A stretch of DNA of 64,000 nt from Datura wrightii (lineage: Eukaryota > Streptophyta > Magnoliopsida > Solanales > Solanaceae). Location: contig JASDFA010000003.1 of assembly GCA_035772735.1 (NCBI GenBank), forward strand, positions 127,737,001-127,801,000. Reading direction: 5' to 3'. The position numbers and the translations under genes were made by a program. Positions 48,358 through 61,807 of this stretch are shown here, one piece after another; position 1 is the stretch's first letter, and every line of letters begins with the position of its first letter. The notes beneath the pieces are model-generated. The model saw only the letters and a list, made by a program, of their open reading frames with translations. It was not told where the DNA came from and made no database searches.

Positions 48358-50825
48358 TGTCACACCCCACCTTGGGGGGTATGACGGGCACCTGGTGCCT
48401 GCTAGACTCTAGACTGCTAAATGGTCCAGCCTGAGCACATCTGGTGCTTTGGCTGGCTTTGGCTCTATTTCCAGAAATAAATCGGCTATATAACGGCTGT
48501 AAACACAGCCTCCGGCCCACTGGCCTGTAGCCATCTGTACCTGTAATAATAGATAACCAGAAACATGTCGATATAAGGGAGCCTATGCGGGCCGACAAGG
48601 CCACCATGCTGTCTAGTTATCTGTAACTCAACACAAGCCTACTGTAACACTACGTGACCGGCAAGGTCACCACTACTGTCAAACTAAGGCCCCACACGAC
48701 CAACATAAACTGAAATACTAAACAGCTACAGCAGACTGCACGGCCCCACACGACCGGCTCAAGTAACCACAGGGAATATATACAGACTGCAAGCCTCTAC
48801 GAATACTGTAAGAAATTAATAGAAATGATCGGGACAGGGCCCCGACCTACCCATACTGCACAACAAAAGAAAAGGAGCTACACCTCTGGGAATCAGACTC
48901 CGGATGACAGGAGCTGATGACTCACTGGCTGGCTGGAATCACGAGGGATCGGCTCCTCGTCCGTGAGTACCTGCAGGCAAGTAATGCAGCGCCCTGCTGG
49001 GCGTCAGTACCACAGGTACTGAGCATGTATAGCAAACTGAAATATGCAACTGAAATGAATAGCAACATTAACATGACGTATAAGCAAGAAGCAGCTGAGT
49101 CTATCTAGATGAGGATAACTGGGGAGAGTTTGTTCATTCTGTAACTAACTAAGCGTACCTGATGATGTGTCGTCCTACTGTCTATCAGTATCTAATAACA
49201 CATATCAATATACATAATAGTACACACAATACCTGACCGACCCCCATAAGCCGGAAGGCGCCAACCAAGCAAGCAATCTATATACCCCTACCCGGGTCTA
49301 AACCAACTAAAAATAAGTCACTCCACTCATCTGATACTGTGAGCTCCTCCTACCGGTCCCCTTGGGTACGTAGCTCAGGCCTTGGCCTCTGACAATAAAC
49401 TGTGTCTGAGTCCGAAGACTCCCGCCTCTGGGCGCAGGTGCGCATGGGGTGATCTGCTACTGTATCTGTGACTGGAACTGCCCCTGGGTGCAAGCACGCA
49501 ACAGGAAGATTTTATAAAAATCTATATATAAAACTGCCCCCCGCCACAAGCGCACACAGAGTGGTCTGCCCCTGTAAACAGGGTGTACTGGCTCTGCGCA
49601 AAGTAAACTGAACTACCCCTGCAAGCAGGGTGGTCTGGACCGTATTATCATGGTGGTCGGCCATCATCGTCCTTTAGGCGGACGGCATCGCCCAGCTGGT
49701 GGTGTATCTGAATCTGGTATCGACACAGCTATATCCCAGGGGCGGTGGGGCTGCTAAAGGGTGCCCACATGCCACAACAAGTCTCAACATACAAACACAT
49801 ACACAGCAAGCATGCTCAAATGAAAAATACTAATCATATTCTCTTCTTTTATTTCGAGGCTAGTCTGTATTAAATAACTGATGCTATATGCTGTCTTACA
49901 CTGTTTCTGACTGCTGGACTTACTGCTACCTGGCCTTTATCTGTCTATCTAATTATATCTGGATATAACTCAATAAAATAGTACATGTCATCTATAACTG
50001 GATATAGCTCAATGATATAAAATGTATCATCTACTACTGGATACAATCTCAACAGATGAAATACGTATTGCCTGAATATCTATTATTCTAATTATCGCAT
50101 GATATGTAATAATATACTAGCATGCTTGCTGGAATTTGTACTAAAATCGTTCCTGTACGCTGGGTATCTGTTAATAGCGTTTATTCTATTTATTTTCTAC
50201 CCTGTACTTCCTGGCTTGCCAAAAGAATAACTTTACATACCTGGTTTCTGAGTACCCGACTGACCGATGTGATTTCCGTCGGTACTTCTGCTGTTTCTCC
50301 CAACTACATTCATATACACGTCAATTAGAACTAAATACATTAATATTCGGGAGAAATTATCACTTTTGATATATATATTTATCCCAACTTCAACCTTTCG
50401 GAAAATGGTTGAAAACTCGTTATTTCTCGATAGTCCAGAAGGGATAAATGCTCACTACAACGCTAGGAACACATTGGTACTAATTTAAAGCAATTCTATT
50501 TACTTTACCTTGGTAGCACGACGTTTCTCCGGCCAAATTTCACGAAACTAACTCCGTAGGATTGCTCTCTGCAGCTTTATACCTCTGTATCTAAGCCAAA
50601 ATGGAGTTTAGACCGCGTTTCGTCGCGTAATTGGAAGGAAATATATATGTATTGTCGTGGGTTTGCCTTAAAAATGGCTACCCTCTATTTTTTGCTGGAA
50701 ATCATCTTATATGAAGATGAAAACCCACTTTATTATTTATTTATCTTTTTTTTTTTGCCTTTCTAAATCCCTTAACCAACATGCCATTAGGCTATTTATT
50801 CATTTAAAATTTACGGGGTATAACA
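48358..50825 (-). repeat. Element D 3' LTR (left copy), complete
   Basis: 2468 bp, complete. It contains the segment 49379-49855 that is missing from the partner LTR. Confidence 0.93.
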
Positions 50826-50840
50826 TCCTCCCCCCCTTAA
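50826..50840 (-). other. Polypurine tract of element D
   Basis: The minus strand reads AAGGGGGGGAGGA directly before the 3' LTR, as in element C. Confidence 0.8.
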
Positions 50841-51098
50841 GAACATTCGTCCTTGAATGACATTTTGTCTAGAGGACTTTCTCAACTTACTCAACTTGTT
50901 TCTAGAAAAATTTTGGCAGAGTTTCCCCTGTATTATGGACTATCTCAAAATTTCTGAAAAGGAGAAAAGCCCAATACAGGTACTCTACACGATATAATAA
51001 CATTCATGTATAAAACTGTCTATAATCAATCGCCTGCTTTCATATATGAAGTATAAGCATTAATAAGGAAAAACAGTTCTATCATACCTCCCGTTTGC

Positions 51099-54000
51099 CT
51101 ATGCTTGGAATAAGTGGGGATATCTGGCTTTCATGTCCTCCTCGGCTTCCCAGGTCATTTCTTCTCGGTTCCTGTTATGCCACAATACTTTGACAGACGC
51201 AATATCTTTAGTTCTCAATCTACGGATCTGTCTGTCTAAGATAGCTACTGGAAACTCTTCATATGCTAACTCTTCGGTGACCTAGACATCCTGAACTGGA
51301 ACAACTGTGGAAGGGTCTCCTACAAATTTCCTCAACATAGATACATGGAATACTGGGTGAACAGATGCTAACTCCGGAGGCAAGTTCAATTCGTATGCAA
51401 CTCGGCCTATTCTCCGCCGAATCTGATATGGCCCAATGAATCTCGGGCTAAGCTTGCCTTTCTTGCCAAATCTCATCACCCCTTTCATCGGAGACACCTT
51501 CAGGTATACCCAGTCATTTACCGCAAATTCTAGATTTCTATGCCGCATATCTGCATACGACTTCTGGCGGCTCTGAGCAGTCAGCAGGCGTTCTCTGATA
51601 AGCTTTACCTTCTCCTCTGACTGTTGAATGATGTCTGGCCCAATCAACGTTGATTCCCCCACTTCAAACCAGCCCACCGACGATCTACATTTTCGCCCAT
51701 ATAATGCTTCAAAGGGCGCCATCTGGATAGCTGAATGATAACTGTTATTATAGGCAAATTCAATCAACGAAAGATGCTCATCCCAGCTACCCCCAAAATC
51801 TAGTACACACGCTCGTAGCATATCTTCGAGCGTTTGGATAGTCCGCTCAGCCTGCCCATCTGTCTGAGGGTGGAATGTTGTGCTCAAATTAATCTGCGTT
51901 CCCAAACCCCTCTGGAACGACTGCCAGAATCTAGCTGTAAACTATGCTCCCCTATCTGAAATAATGGATACCGGCACTCCATGTAATCTAACTATTTCTC
52001 TAATATATAATTCGGCATAATCCTCAGTCGAGAAGGTAGCCTTCACTGGCAGGAAATGAGCTGATTTTGTCAGTCTGTCAACTATTACCCAAATGGAATC
52101 ATTTCTGCGTCTGGTACGGGGTAATCCTGCTACAAAATCCATATTTATCGCTTCCCATTTCCACATAGGCACAGCTATATCTTGCGTCAGACCGCCCGGT
52201 TTCTGGTGCTCCGCTTTCACCTGCTGGCAGTTAGGACATCTAGATACAAATTCAGCTATTTCAGATTTCATACCTGGCCACCAGTAGATGTCTCTGATAT
52301 CGTGGTACATTTTCATTGCTCCTGGATGGAGGGAATAACGAGCGTAATGTACCTCATGCATGATCTGCTGGCGAAGCCCTGGTACGTTCGGGACACACAG
52401 ACGGCCCTTACAACGTAGCACTTCATTTTCAGTCACTTGAAAATCTGACTCCTTACCTTTCTGAATTCTATCTCTGAGCTGGACTAAGTCAGGGTCCCTG
52501 TACTGCCGTTCTTTTACCTCTGTTACTAGTGATGACTCAGCAGAATTCTGAATTACCGCTCTGTTATTTTCTGTCTCCACTACTCGAACGGCTAAACCAG
52601 CTAGTTGGTGAATTTCCTTAGCTAATTCCCGCTTCTCGGGCCGCAAATACGCCAAACTCCCCATTGACTTACGGCTCAGGGCATCTGCTACTACATTAGC
52701 TTTTCCTGGGTGATAGAGAATATTTACATCATAGTCTTTCAACAATTCTAACCAGCGACGCTGCCGCAGATTTAACTCCCTCTGTGTGAAAATGTATTGC
52801 AGACTTTTATGATCTGTAAAAATGTCTACATGGACGCCATACAGATAATGCCTCCAATTTTTCAGAGCGTGGATCACTGCGGCCAGTTCCAGGTCATGGG
52901 TCGGATAGTTCTTTTCGTGTTTCCTCAGCTGTCTGGAAGCATAAGCAATCACCTTACCATGTTGCATTAACACACAACCCAGTCCCAAACCTGAAGCATC
53001 GCAATACACCGCATACCCATCTGTTCCCTCTGGCAATGCTAGTACTGGGGCGGAGGTCAATCTGTCTTTCAATTCTTGAAAACTCTGCTCGCAGGCCTCC
53101 GTCCACTGAAATTTCGCTGCTTTCTGTGTTAGCTTTGTCAGAGGTGCTGCTATAGTGGAGAATCCTTCAACAAATCTCCGATAATATCCTGCTAAACCCA
53201 GGAAACTGCGGACCTCGGTCGGAGTGGTAGGTCTGGTCCATGTCTTGACCGCCTCTATTTTCTGTGTGTCTACCTGTATACTAGCATCCGACACGATATG
53301 CCCCAAAAAGGCAACTGAGTTCAGCCAGAACTCACACTTAGAAAACTTGGCGTACAGCTGACGGTCTCTAAGGATCTGGAGTACTGTTCGTAAATGGTTC
53401 TGGTGATCTGTCTCTAAACGAGAATATACCAGAATATCATCGATAAATACTATCACGAACAGATCCAAATACGATCTGAATATGTTGTTCATCAAGTCCA
53501 TAAACACTGCGGGAGCATTTGTCAGCCCAAAAGACATAACTAGAAATTCAAAGTGACCATACCTGGTCCTGAAAGCAGTCTTTGGAATGTCCCTCTCACG
53601 AACCCGGACCTGGTGGTATCCGGACCTCAAATCTATCTTAGAGAAACATCTGGCCCCCTACAACTGGTCAAACAAATCATCTATTCTAGGGAGCGGGTAT
53701 TTGTTTTTAACTGTTACCTTATTCAGCTGCCGGTAGTCTACACACATGCGGAGTGAGCCATCTTTCTTTCTTACAAACAGAACTGGCGCACCCCACGAGG
53801 AAGTACTAGGCCTGATAAAGCCTTTGTCGAGCAAATCTTTCAACTGCTCTTTCAACTCTCTAAGCTCAGTTGGTGCCATGCGATACGGGGGAATGGATAT
53901 AGGTTGAGTCCCTGGCAACAAGTCAATTGCAAAATCTATCTCCCTTTCGGGAGGGATACCAGGCAACTCATCTGGAAATACGTCAGGGAATTCATTGACT

Positions 54001-55883
54001 ACTGGAACAGACTGAAGAGTCGGAGGTTCCACCCGAACGTCCTGGACTCTAACTAGGTGGTAAATACATCCCTTTGCTATTAATTTTCTTGCCTGAAGGT
54101 AGGAAATAAACCTACCTTTCGGCGTAGCTGTGCTCCCTTTCCACTCTCGTACTGCTTCCCCCGGAAAGTGAAATTCGACCGTCTTGGTCCAGCATTCTAA
54201 GTTGGCATAGCATGGCACTAACCAGTCCATACCCATAATGGCATCGAAGTCGACCATCTCAAGTTCTATTAAGTCTACTGTGGTCTGGCGATCAGCAACC
54301 TCTACCGTACACCCTCGGTAAACTCTTTTAGCTGTAATCGAGTCACCGACCGGTGTAAGCACCGAAAAGGGCTGCTGAAGCAATTCTGGTTCGATACCCA
54401 ACTTCCAGGCCATAAATGGTGTAATATATGACAAGGTAGACCCTGGATCAATCTATACGTAAACAGGGTATGAGCAGATAATCAATATACCTGTGACCAC
54501 GTCGGGAGACGCCTTTGAATCCTGCCTCCCTGGTAATGCATAGGTACGACTGGGGCCTGCACCTGAGCCAGAGGCTCCTGATCTACCTCGGCCCCTATTT
54601 GCTGAACCTGAGGGTCTGCGCCCTACTGAGGCTGCTGGAACTCGCGGCCCTGCTGACGCTCTATCCAGATCATCCTGACTACCCTGTCCCCTGGATGGAC
54701 AATCTCTCATTAAATGCCCTTCCTGTCTGCAGTAATAACACCCTGGGAAGCCTTGCCTACAAGCTCCAGAATGTAGTCGGTGGCATATAGGACAAGGGGT
54801 AGATGCAAATCTGCTCTGTTCTACCCTCCGCTGCTGAGGTGAGGCTACTGTCCGTGAACTGCTACCGGACTCTGACTGACTCCGGCGAATAAATCTGCCC
54901 CTCTACTGCTGTACCGGCGGTAAATATCTGGGTGGCCTATCTGAAAACCGTGGTCTCGGCCCCCTAGGAATTTCCCTCTGAATCTCGGCGGGTCTGCTTC
55001 TACGGCGCTGCTCTGAAGTCGCCTGTCTGTCACCCCGCTGCCGCTGCCTCAGGCCCTCAATTGTCTGTGCGAAGTCCTGTACCCTGGCTGTGTCCATGTC
55101 CTCTCTCAAAGTAGCCGTCATGCACGTCTCTATGTACCCTGGATTCAGTCCCATAGTAAAGCGGTGGACTCTGGACGACATGGTGTCCACAAATGCTGGA
55201 GCATAGCGGGCTAAGGAGTCGAATTGTAAGGAATATTCACGGACGCTCCTAGCCCCCTGCTCTAAATGTAAGAACTGATCCATCCGGGCCTATCTGACCT
55301 CCCGGGGTAAGTAGTGGTCCAGGAAGGCCTCTGAAAAGCTGGACCAAGTAGGAGAGGCTGCATCTCTTCCCCGAGACCTCTCCCAACTTTCGTACCACAA
55401 AACAGCAATATCCCGTAATCGGAACACTGCTAACTCAATTGATTCTGTTGGGGTTACGTGCATGACTCTAAAGATCCTCTGCATCTGGTCCAAAAAGTCC
55501 TGAGGGTCCTCCGCTGAATCCGATCCAGTAAACTGAGGGGGTCCCAACGCCAAGAATTCTCTAACCCTGGAACTACTTGGCCCACCTAGGGATTCTGCTG
55601 CTGTAGGTGGTGCTGGCTGACGCTGAGCAGCTAGCATCTGAGTCAACATAACCACCGCACTACGTAGCTCCTGATCAGATGAAGTGGGTGCAGGAGCGGT
55701 GGGAGGCGGTGCTACCTCAAATGGTGTCTGGCGAGGCGGAGACTGCTGGGAGGGCCGAGATGACGCCTCCGTATTTCTCTCAGACCGGGCGAAATCTGGC
55801 TGTAACTGAGGCATCCTACTAGTGCCTTCGCCCCCTGCTGTATCCAATCTCCTACCTATAGCTGGGTGCCACTGGTCTGCCAT
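51099..55883 (-). pseudogene. Element D gag-pol polyprotein, one frame with six TAG stops
   Basis: The ATG ending at 55883 (MADQWHPAIGRR) starts a frame of 1595 codons that stays in register to TAG at 51099-51101, without frameshifts. Domains: Gag (55883 to about 54750), CCHC knuckle CYYCRQEGHLMRDC (54699-54740), retropepsin (about 54450-54230), RT with VDYRQLNK, FGLTNAPAVFMDLMN and FIDDILVYS (about 53900-53420), RNase H with YCDASGLGLGCVL (about 53010-52780), integrase with HPGAMKMYHD, CPNCQQVK, ISDRGA and TDGQAERT (about 52340-51700), and a chromodomain (about 51230-51105). In-frame stops: 55290, 54903, 54453, 53658, 51942 and 51282. Four replace a CAG that element C keeps or that the family motif implies. 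All catalytic motifs otherwise look intact. Confidence 0.92.
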
Positions 55884-56080
55884 AATATCTGTAAGCAAAG
55901 AGGGTGGTGAGTTTCGAAAGTCAACTCTATACTGTACCGCTCTATAGCACGACTGATTAAGAAAGAAGAGTGACAATCCTAACATGCCTCGCAGCCTCCT
56001 GCCTATAGTATGTGGTGCACAACACATCCATAGACAAGACTCTACTTAGCACGGCTTGCAGACTCCCTGGGACACGAACT

Positions 56081-56092
56081 GCTCTGACACCA
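56081..56092 (-). other. Primer binding site of element D (tRNA-Met, one mismatch)
   Basis: The minus strand reads TGGTGTCAGAGC, one A-to-G change from the canonical site seen in A and C. Confidence 0.8.
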
Positions 56093-56096
56093 AGTT

Positions 56097-58113
56097 TGTC
56101 ACACCCCACCTTGGGGGGTATGACGAGCACCTGGTGCCTGCTAGACTCTAGACTGCTAAATGGTCCAGCCTGAGCACATCTGGTGCTTTGGCTGGCTTTG
56201 GCTCTATTTCAAGAAACAAACCGGCTATATAACGGCTGTAAACACAGCCTCTGGCCCACTGGCATGTAGCCATCTGTACCTGTAATAATAGATAACCAGA
56301 AACATGTCGATATAAGGGAGCCTATGCGGGCCGACAAGGCCACCATGCTGTCTAGTTATCTGTAACTCAACACAAGCCTACTGTAACACTACGTGACCGG
56401 CAAGGTCACCACTACTGTCAAACTAAGGCCCCACACGGCCAACATAAACTGAAATACTAAACAGCTACAGCAGACTGCACGGCCCCACATGACCGGCTCA
56501 AGTAACCACAGGGAATATATACAGACTGCAAGCCTCTACGAATACTGTAAGAAATTAATAGAAATGATCGGGACAGGGCCCCGACCTACCCATACTGCAC
56601 AACAAAAGAAAAGGAGCTACACCTCTGGGAATCAGACTCCGGATGACAGGAGCTGATGACTCACTGGCTGGCTGGAATCACGAGGGATCGGCTCCTCGTC
56701 CGTGAGTACCTGCAGGCAAGTAATGCAGCGCCCCGCTGGGCGTCAGTACCATAGGTACTGAGCATGTATAGCAAACAGAAATATGCAACTGAAATGAATA
56801 ACAACATTAACATGACGTATAAGCAAGAAGCAGCTGAGTCTATCTAGATGAGGATAACTGGGGAGAGTTTGTTCATTCTGTAACTAACTAAGCGTACCTG
56901 ATGACATGTCGTCCTACTGTCTATCAGTATCTAATAACACATATCAATATACATAATAGTACACACAATACCTAACCGACCCCCATAAGCCGGAAGGTGC
57001 CAACCAAGCAAGCAATCTATATACCCCTACCTGGGTCTAAACCAACCAAAAATAAGTCACTCCACTCATCTGATACTGTGAGCTCCTCCTAGCAGTCCCC
57101 TTGGGTACGTAGCTCAGCCCTTGGGTACGTAGCAGTCCCCTTGAGGCTAGTCTGTATTAAATAACTGATGCTATATGCTGTCTTACACTGTTTCTGACTG
57201 CTGGACTTACTGCTACCTGGCCTTTATCTGTCTATCTAATTATATCTGGATATAACTCAATAACATAGTACATGCCATCTATAACTGGATATAGCTCAAT
57301 GATATAAAATGTATCATCTACTACTGGATACAGTCTCAACAGATGAAATACGTATTGCCTGAATATCTATTATTCTAATTATCGCATGATACGTAATAAT
57401 ATACTAGCATGCTTGCTGGAATTGTACTAAAATCGTTCCTGTATGCTGGGTATCTGTTAATAGCGTTTATTCTATTTATTTTCTACCCTGTACTTCCTGG
57501 CTTGCCAAAAGAATAACTTTACATACCTGGTTTCTGAGTACCCGACTGACCGATGTGATTTCCGTCGGTACTTCTGCTGTTTCTCCCAACTACATTCATA
57601 TACACGTCAATTAGAACTAAATACATTAATATTCGGGAGAAATTATCACTTTTGATATATATATTTATCCGAACTTCAACCTTTTGGAAAACGGTCAAAA
57701 ACTCGTTAAATCTCGATAGACCAGAAGGGATAAATGCTCACTACAACGCTAGGAACACATTGGTACTAATTTAAAGCAATTCTATTAACTTTATCTCGGT
57801 AGCACGACGTTTCTCCGGCCAAATTTCACGAAACTAACTCCGTAGGATTGCTCTCTGCAGCTTTATACCTCTGTATCAAAGCCAAAACGGAGTTTAGACC
57901 GCGTTTCGTCGTGTAATTGGAAGGAAATATATATGTATTGTCGTGGGTTTGCCTTAAAATGGCTACCCTCTGTTTTTTGCTGGAAATCATCTTATATGAA
58001 GATGAAAACCGACTTTATTATTTATTTATCTTTTTTTTTTTTTTTGCTTTCTAAATCCCTTAACCAACATGCCATTAGGCTATTTATTCATTTAAAATTT
58101 ACGGGGTATAACA
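56097..58113 (-). repeat. Element D 5' LTR (right copy), internally deleted
   Basis: 2017 bp. Compared with the left LTR it lacks about 477 bp (equivalent of 49379-49855), replaced by a 25-bp filler (57118-57142) copied from adjacent LTR sequence. Confidence 0.9.
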
Positions 58114-58118
58114 ATATC
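58114..58118. repeat. Target site duplication ATATC, right of element D
   Basis: Identical to 48353-48357. Confidence 0.88.
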
Positions 58119-59164
58119 AGAATAGAGATTGTATGGTCAATATTGACACTTGTGAGAATTATAGGTTTTTAATTTTAAAATGTGAAAAGGGGTGGTTGGC
58201 TTGAAAATCAATGTGGGCAGCTGTTTTTCAAAACAATCATAATCATCTCACTTTGTAAGATCGGAAAAGTAGATAAGATAGATTTTCTTATTTTAGTTGC
58301 TTGAGAACAAGCAAAGACTTTAAGTTGGGGTTGTTGATATGTCGGGATTTTACAGCATATTTGCATATCTTTTGCATGAGTTTCAATATCCTTTATCAAC
58401 TTTATGAGTAGATTCTAATGTTAAAATATTGTTTACAGGTATCCAGACAAAATGAATAAATTGCACGTAACCAACAAAAATCTGCAAAAAGATGAATCAC
58501 ATACAGGCAGATGGATTCTGTGGTCCGTCTGTCTAACAATAGATAGAATTTAGAGGAGTTGAAAAGAAGAAAAAAATTAGCTAAGTGTGGGATGAAGTAC
58601 GATGCCAGTTATGGGTTGTAATTTCAACTAACAAACCATAAATGGTACCACAAAACTTAATAGAGGTAGGTGAAATAGAAAGTGAGTTACGAAGCCCAGA
58701 TACTTACCAGAAGTGGATTCTGTAGTCCACAGATCTAGCTATGAGATCCTAGAGACCAAAATCTATGAACCGCAGATCAAAAGTACGGTTTCACAGCTCA
58801 GAGTACGGTGGAGGCTATCTGAGCTCAAAATCAACCTATGGAGGACTTTTACAAACAATATGTGGATTTTTCGATTCATAAATCATTTACGACCACTGAC
58901 AGTAAATTGAAGAGGAAGATTTTTTAGCCACGTCAAGAGTCATCTACAGACCATAAATCAATTCTACGGTCCTTAAGTTGTGTTTATCCAATTATGAGTA
59001 GGATTATGATTTTGATTCCTAGACTAATATAACTAGGCTTTTGTTATACCCAGTATTTAAATCATTTAATTTGGCATATATATGTATATGTTATGAGTTG
59101 AAAGACCATGTATGGTACATCGTGAAAAGGTCGAGGAATGCGTAAACGAAGCACTGAGTGAATG
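58119..59164 (+). repeat. 3' end and LTR start of another broken element
   Basis: At 58300-58335 'gaacaagcaaagactttaag' precedes 'ttggggttgttgatatgtcg', the usual post-pol/LTR junction of Tat/Athila-like elements. From about 58334 the sequence resembles the LTR-like repeat at 9026 and contains several ggtccgt/acggt motifs. It is cut at 59165 by a new LTR. No coding region. Confidence 0.35.
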
Positions 59165-61104
59165 TGTAACACCTCGAAAGTCCCTAAGATCAGATCCTAG
59201 ACATGAAGCAGAAAACCAACTAGAAGGTTGGCACTAAGCCACAGAATGGACCTAATGATGGGTATTTGGTAGAACTTATAGGTCGTTGGATTGACCCGTC
59301 CGTTGGAGGTTTAGAAAATTACTGAAAATTTGCCCAGTACAAACGATTGAGGGAATGACCCGTTGGTTCATAGGATGGGTCGTTGTACATGGTCATTGCA
59401 TCAAGTTCAGAAATCATTCAGAGCAGGTCCATGAACCCATGAAGGTAATATATGGCTTGTCGGTTAAACCAACAACTCATCTGTTGGGTGGTAGGTTCCA
59501 CCTGACAGTTTTTAAATACAATCTCCTAAGAGCATTTTCATAACCTTCTAAGCATTTAACTCCTAGTGAGGTTGTTTTGGATTTATTAAAGGGTGTATTA
59601 AGGGGTTTTACTAAGCCTAAATCCTCATTTCTTTCAATACCATAGATTTAAGATTCACCCTCTCAAGGAAAGTTAGGGTTCTTCACCTTCTTCATCTTAA
59701 ATTCTCTTGGGTCTCCAAAACCAGTCAAGGAACTCTTCAAGCCGGGTATGTAGGGACATGAATGGAGAATTTCTCCCACCCTCATACCTAACTTCAACTA
59801 AATTTCATGAATTCAAGTCTCTAATCATGATTCTATGAATTTCTAGGGTTAGACCCAATTTTGGCGAAATCTCTCATGATCTTCTATGCATTCAATTCTC
59901 TTATGATTCAATTCATTATTTATGACCATGATATATTTTATACTAAATTATCTTATGAATTTATGTTTTTAAGTTATGATAATTTATTCAACTATGCATG
60001 AATTTCATAAATCTCAAGCTTATCAACTGCATTATTTCATGGCTAGTTCACGTATGTCAAGTATATTTATGAATTTCATGATTTTCAACTAGCCCATGAA
60101 AAACCAAGTATGTTTTACGATTGTGACTATGAGCAATATACATGTTTTGGAAGTAGTATTTAGCACCGAGTAGGCCGGGGTTCAGCGCACCCATGTCTCA
60201 GAACTAAGTGACACCGTAGGTATGATTATGATAGGGCTCCTTACCAGAGAGTGTTTTCCCCACCCAAATGGGATCACGAGTGATATCATGCCTTTATAAT
60301 TTTTTGCCCTGGCAAGGCATAGAACAGCTCTGCCAACTTGAGTGAGATAGTTTGGCATCATGTGCTTATTCATAATGGTGTTGGTTATGAGAATCTCTCA
60401 TTGTTCCTCATGTTTTAAGTTATTCATTTGCAAAATTTACGGTATTATATTTTATTGTATATTTGACCCATTGATCAGTTTATAAGATTTTACTTATGAT
60501 TTCAAATATGTTAAGCCAATTGATTTCACTTTAAAAACCTTGGGTCATTATGCTTCAGTCTATGATGAATAACTCATGTTTATGACTATCTCATGATCAT
60601 GATTTTAGCTTGTTTCCCTTACTCTCATGTTTTACTTATCCTACATACTCAATATATTCAAAGTATTGACCACATACTTTTATGCTATATCGTCTCATGA
60701 TACATGTTCAGGTGATAAGTATCAGTCATGCCGCTAGATTCGATCTTGTTCGGTTTCAACACTTTTGGTGAGTCCTAGTGATCTGAGGACATCAATTTTG
60801 ATACATGTCCTTCTCTTATGACTTTCAGTTTCATACTTTAGTGGAGCTAGTTAGGGGTTTGTCCCTTCAGCTCATCGTATGACTAGAGGCTTTCAGACAT
60901 GATGTATAGATAGTGTTTTCTTATTGATTCCAATTGTCATATTATGATATTTTAGACTTCCTCTTATGCCTTATGTTATACTTTATGATTATTTCGCTTA
61001 ATTATGCCCTAAATTGTGTTATGCATGTGTCATGAGTTAGCTTAGAGTCATTCGTAGTTCTATGTCCCGTATTATGATCCGGGGTCCATGCTCGGGTTGT
61101 GACA
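59165..61104 (+). repeat. Element H 5' LTR
   Basis: 1940 bp, TG...CA ends. It is homologous, in reverse orientation, to 61808-64000. Confidence 0.75.
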
Positions 61105-61108
61105 AACT

Positions 61109-61120
61109 TGGTATCAGAGC
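61109..61120 (+). other. Primer binding site of element H (initiator tRNA-Met)
   Basis: TGGTATCAGAGC, a perfect match, four bases after the LTR. Confidence 0.88.
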
Positions 61121-61264
61121 AACAGGTTTAGGTATTTCCTAAGGTGTCTGAAATCCACGTTAAGTAGAGTCTTTTTTCATAAGTGTGAAGCGTGTCACAC
61201 TTATGACGAAGAGACCACAAGATATTTTAGGAAACTTTCCTTCTTTCATGATCTATGTATTGCG

Positions 61265-61807
61265 ATGAAGTCCAACCCTCTCTATTCTTCTCTAACTCGT
61301 GCTATACACATTTGCAAAATATATCTGCTCGCTGAGCCAATGGAAGAAGAAATAGAAATGGCAATGGTGAAGGGAGTGGCAATGGAGATGGGCATCTGCC
61401 AGCCCCGCCAGCTCCAATGGACCCTTTGAATGAGTAGGTGACTCGTGCCAAGTTTAGGGCTGCTCTTCAGATGTTGGTCCAGGCTATGACGACATAGGTT
61501 AACCAACAAGAAGTTGCATTGGTGAACCCCAATGAGGGTGCTATAGTGGCGAGAGTATGAGACTTCACCAGAATGAACCACTAGAGTTTCACGGTTCCAA
61601 GGTGAACGAGAATCAACAAGAGTTTATTGAGGAGTCTAAAAATTTACTCAGATAATGGGGGTTTCAGGAGAGGAGAGTTCATATTTGGCCTCTTATCAGT
61701 TGAGGGGGGGAGCTCACATTGGTTCTAGCAGTAGAAGGCAGGTCGTAGGGCAGGCGCAGTACCTGTCAACTGGGATGAGTTTGTGACAGCCTTCTTGGAC
61801 AGGTACT
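61265..61807 (+). pseudogene. Element H gag N-terminal remnant
   Basis: Readable parts include a Gly/Asn-rich stretch (NGNGEGSGNGDG), APMDPLNE, then AKFRAALQMLVQAMTT, and finally PVNWDEFVTAFLDRYF near 61757-61807, a common gypsy Gag motif. The frame is broken by TAG and TGA codons, several at places where CAG or CGA would be expected. The protein would have been the capsid precursor. The start codon is uncertain. Confidence 0.6.

Larger units (their letters stand above)
48358..58113 (-). mobile_element. Element D: full-length minus-strand gypsy chromovirus, best preserved
   Basis: LTRs 48358-50825 and 56097-58113 (start TGTCACACCCCACC, end GGGGTATAACA), a primer site, a polypurine tract, a single-frame gag-pol and a perfect target duplication ATATC. 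It is related to element C but has a different LTR promoter region. About 6 mismatches are seen in the first ~290 LTR positions, so it is probably the youngest complete element. The 5' LTR (right) has a large internal deletion. Confidence 0.95.
59165..61807 (+). mobile_element. Truncated gypsy element H: 5' LTR, primer site, partial gag
   Basis: An LTR from TGTAACACCTCG to GTTGTGACA (59165-61104) is followed by a perfect primer site and a broken gag. The gag stops abruptly near 61807, where an LTR of the same family in the opposite orientation begins. No pol and no 3' LTR in the window. Confidence 0.75.

Noticed and set aside
51099..55883. Element D as an active element
   Set aside because: Six in-frame stops and a deletion in its 5' LTR argue against activity, even though the frame is unshifted and the catalytic motifs look good.
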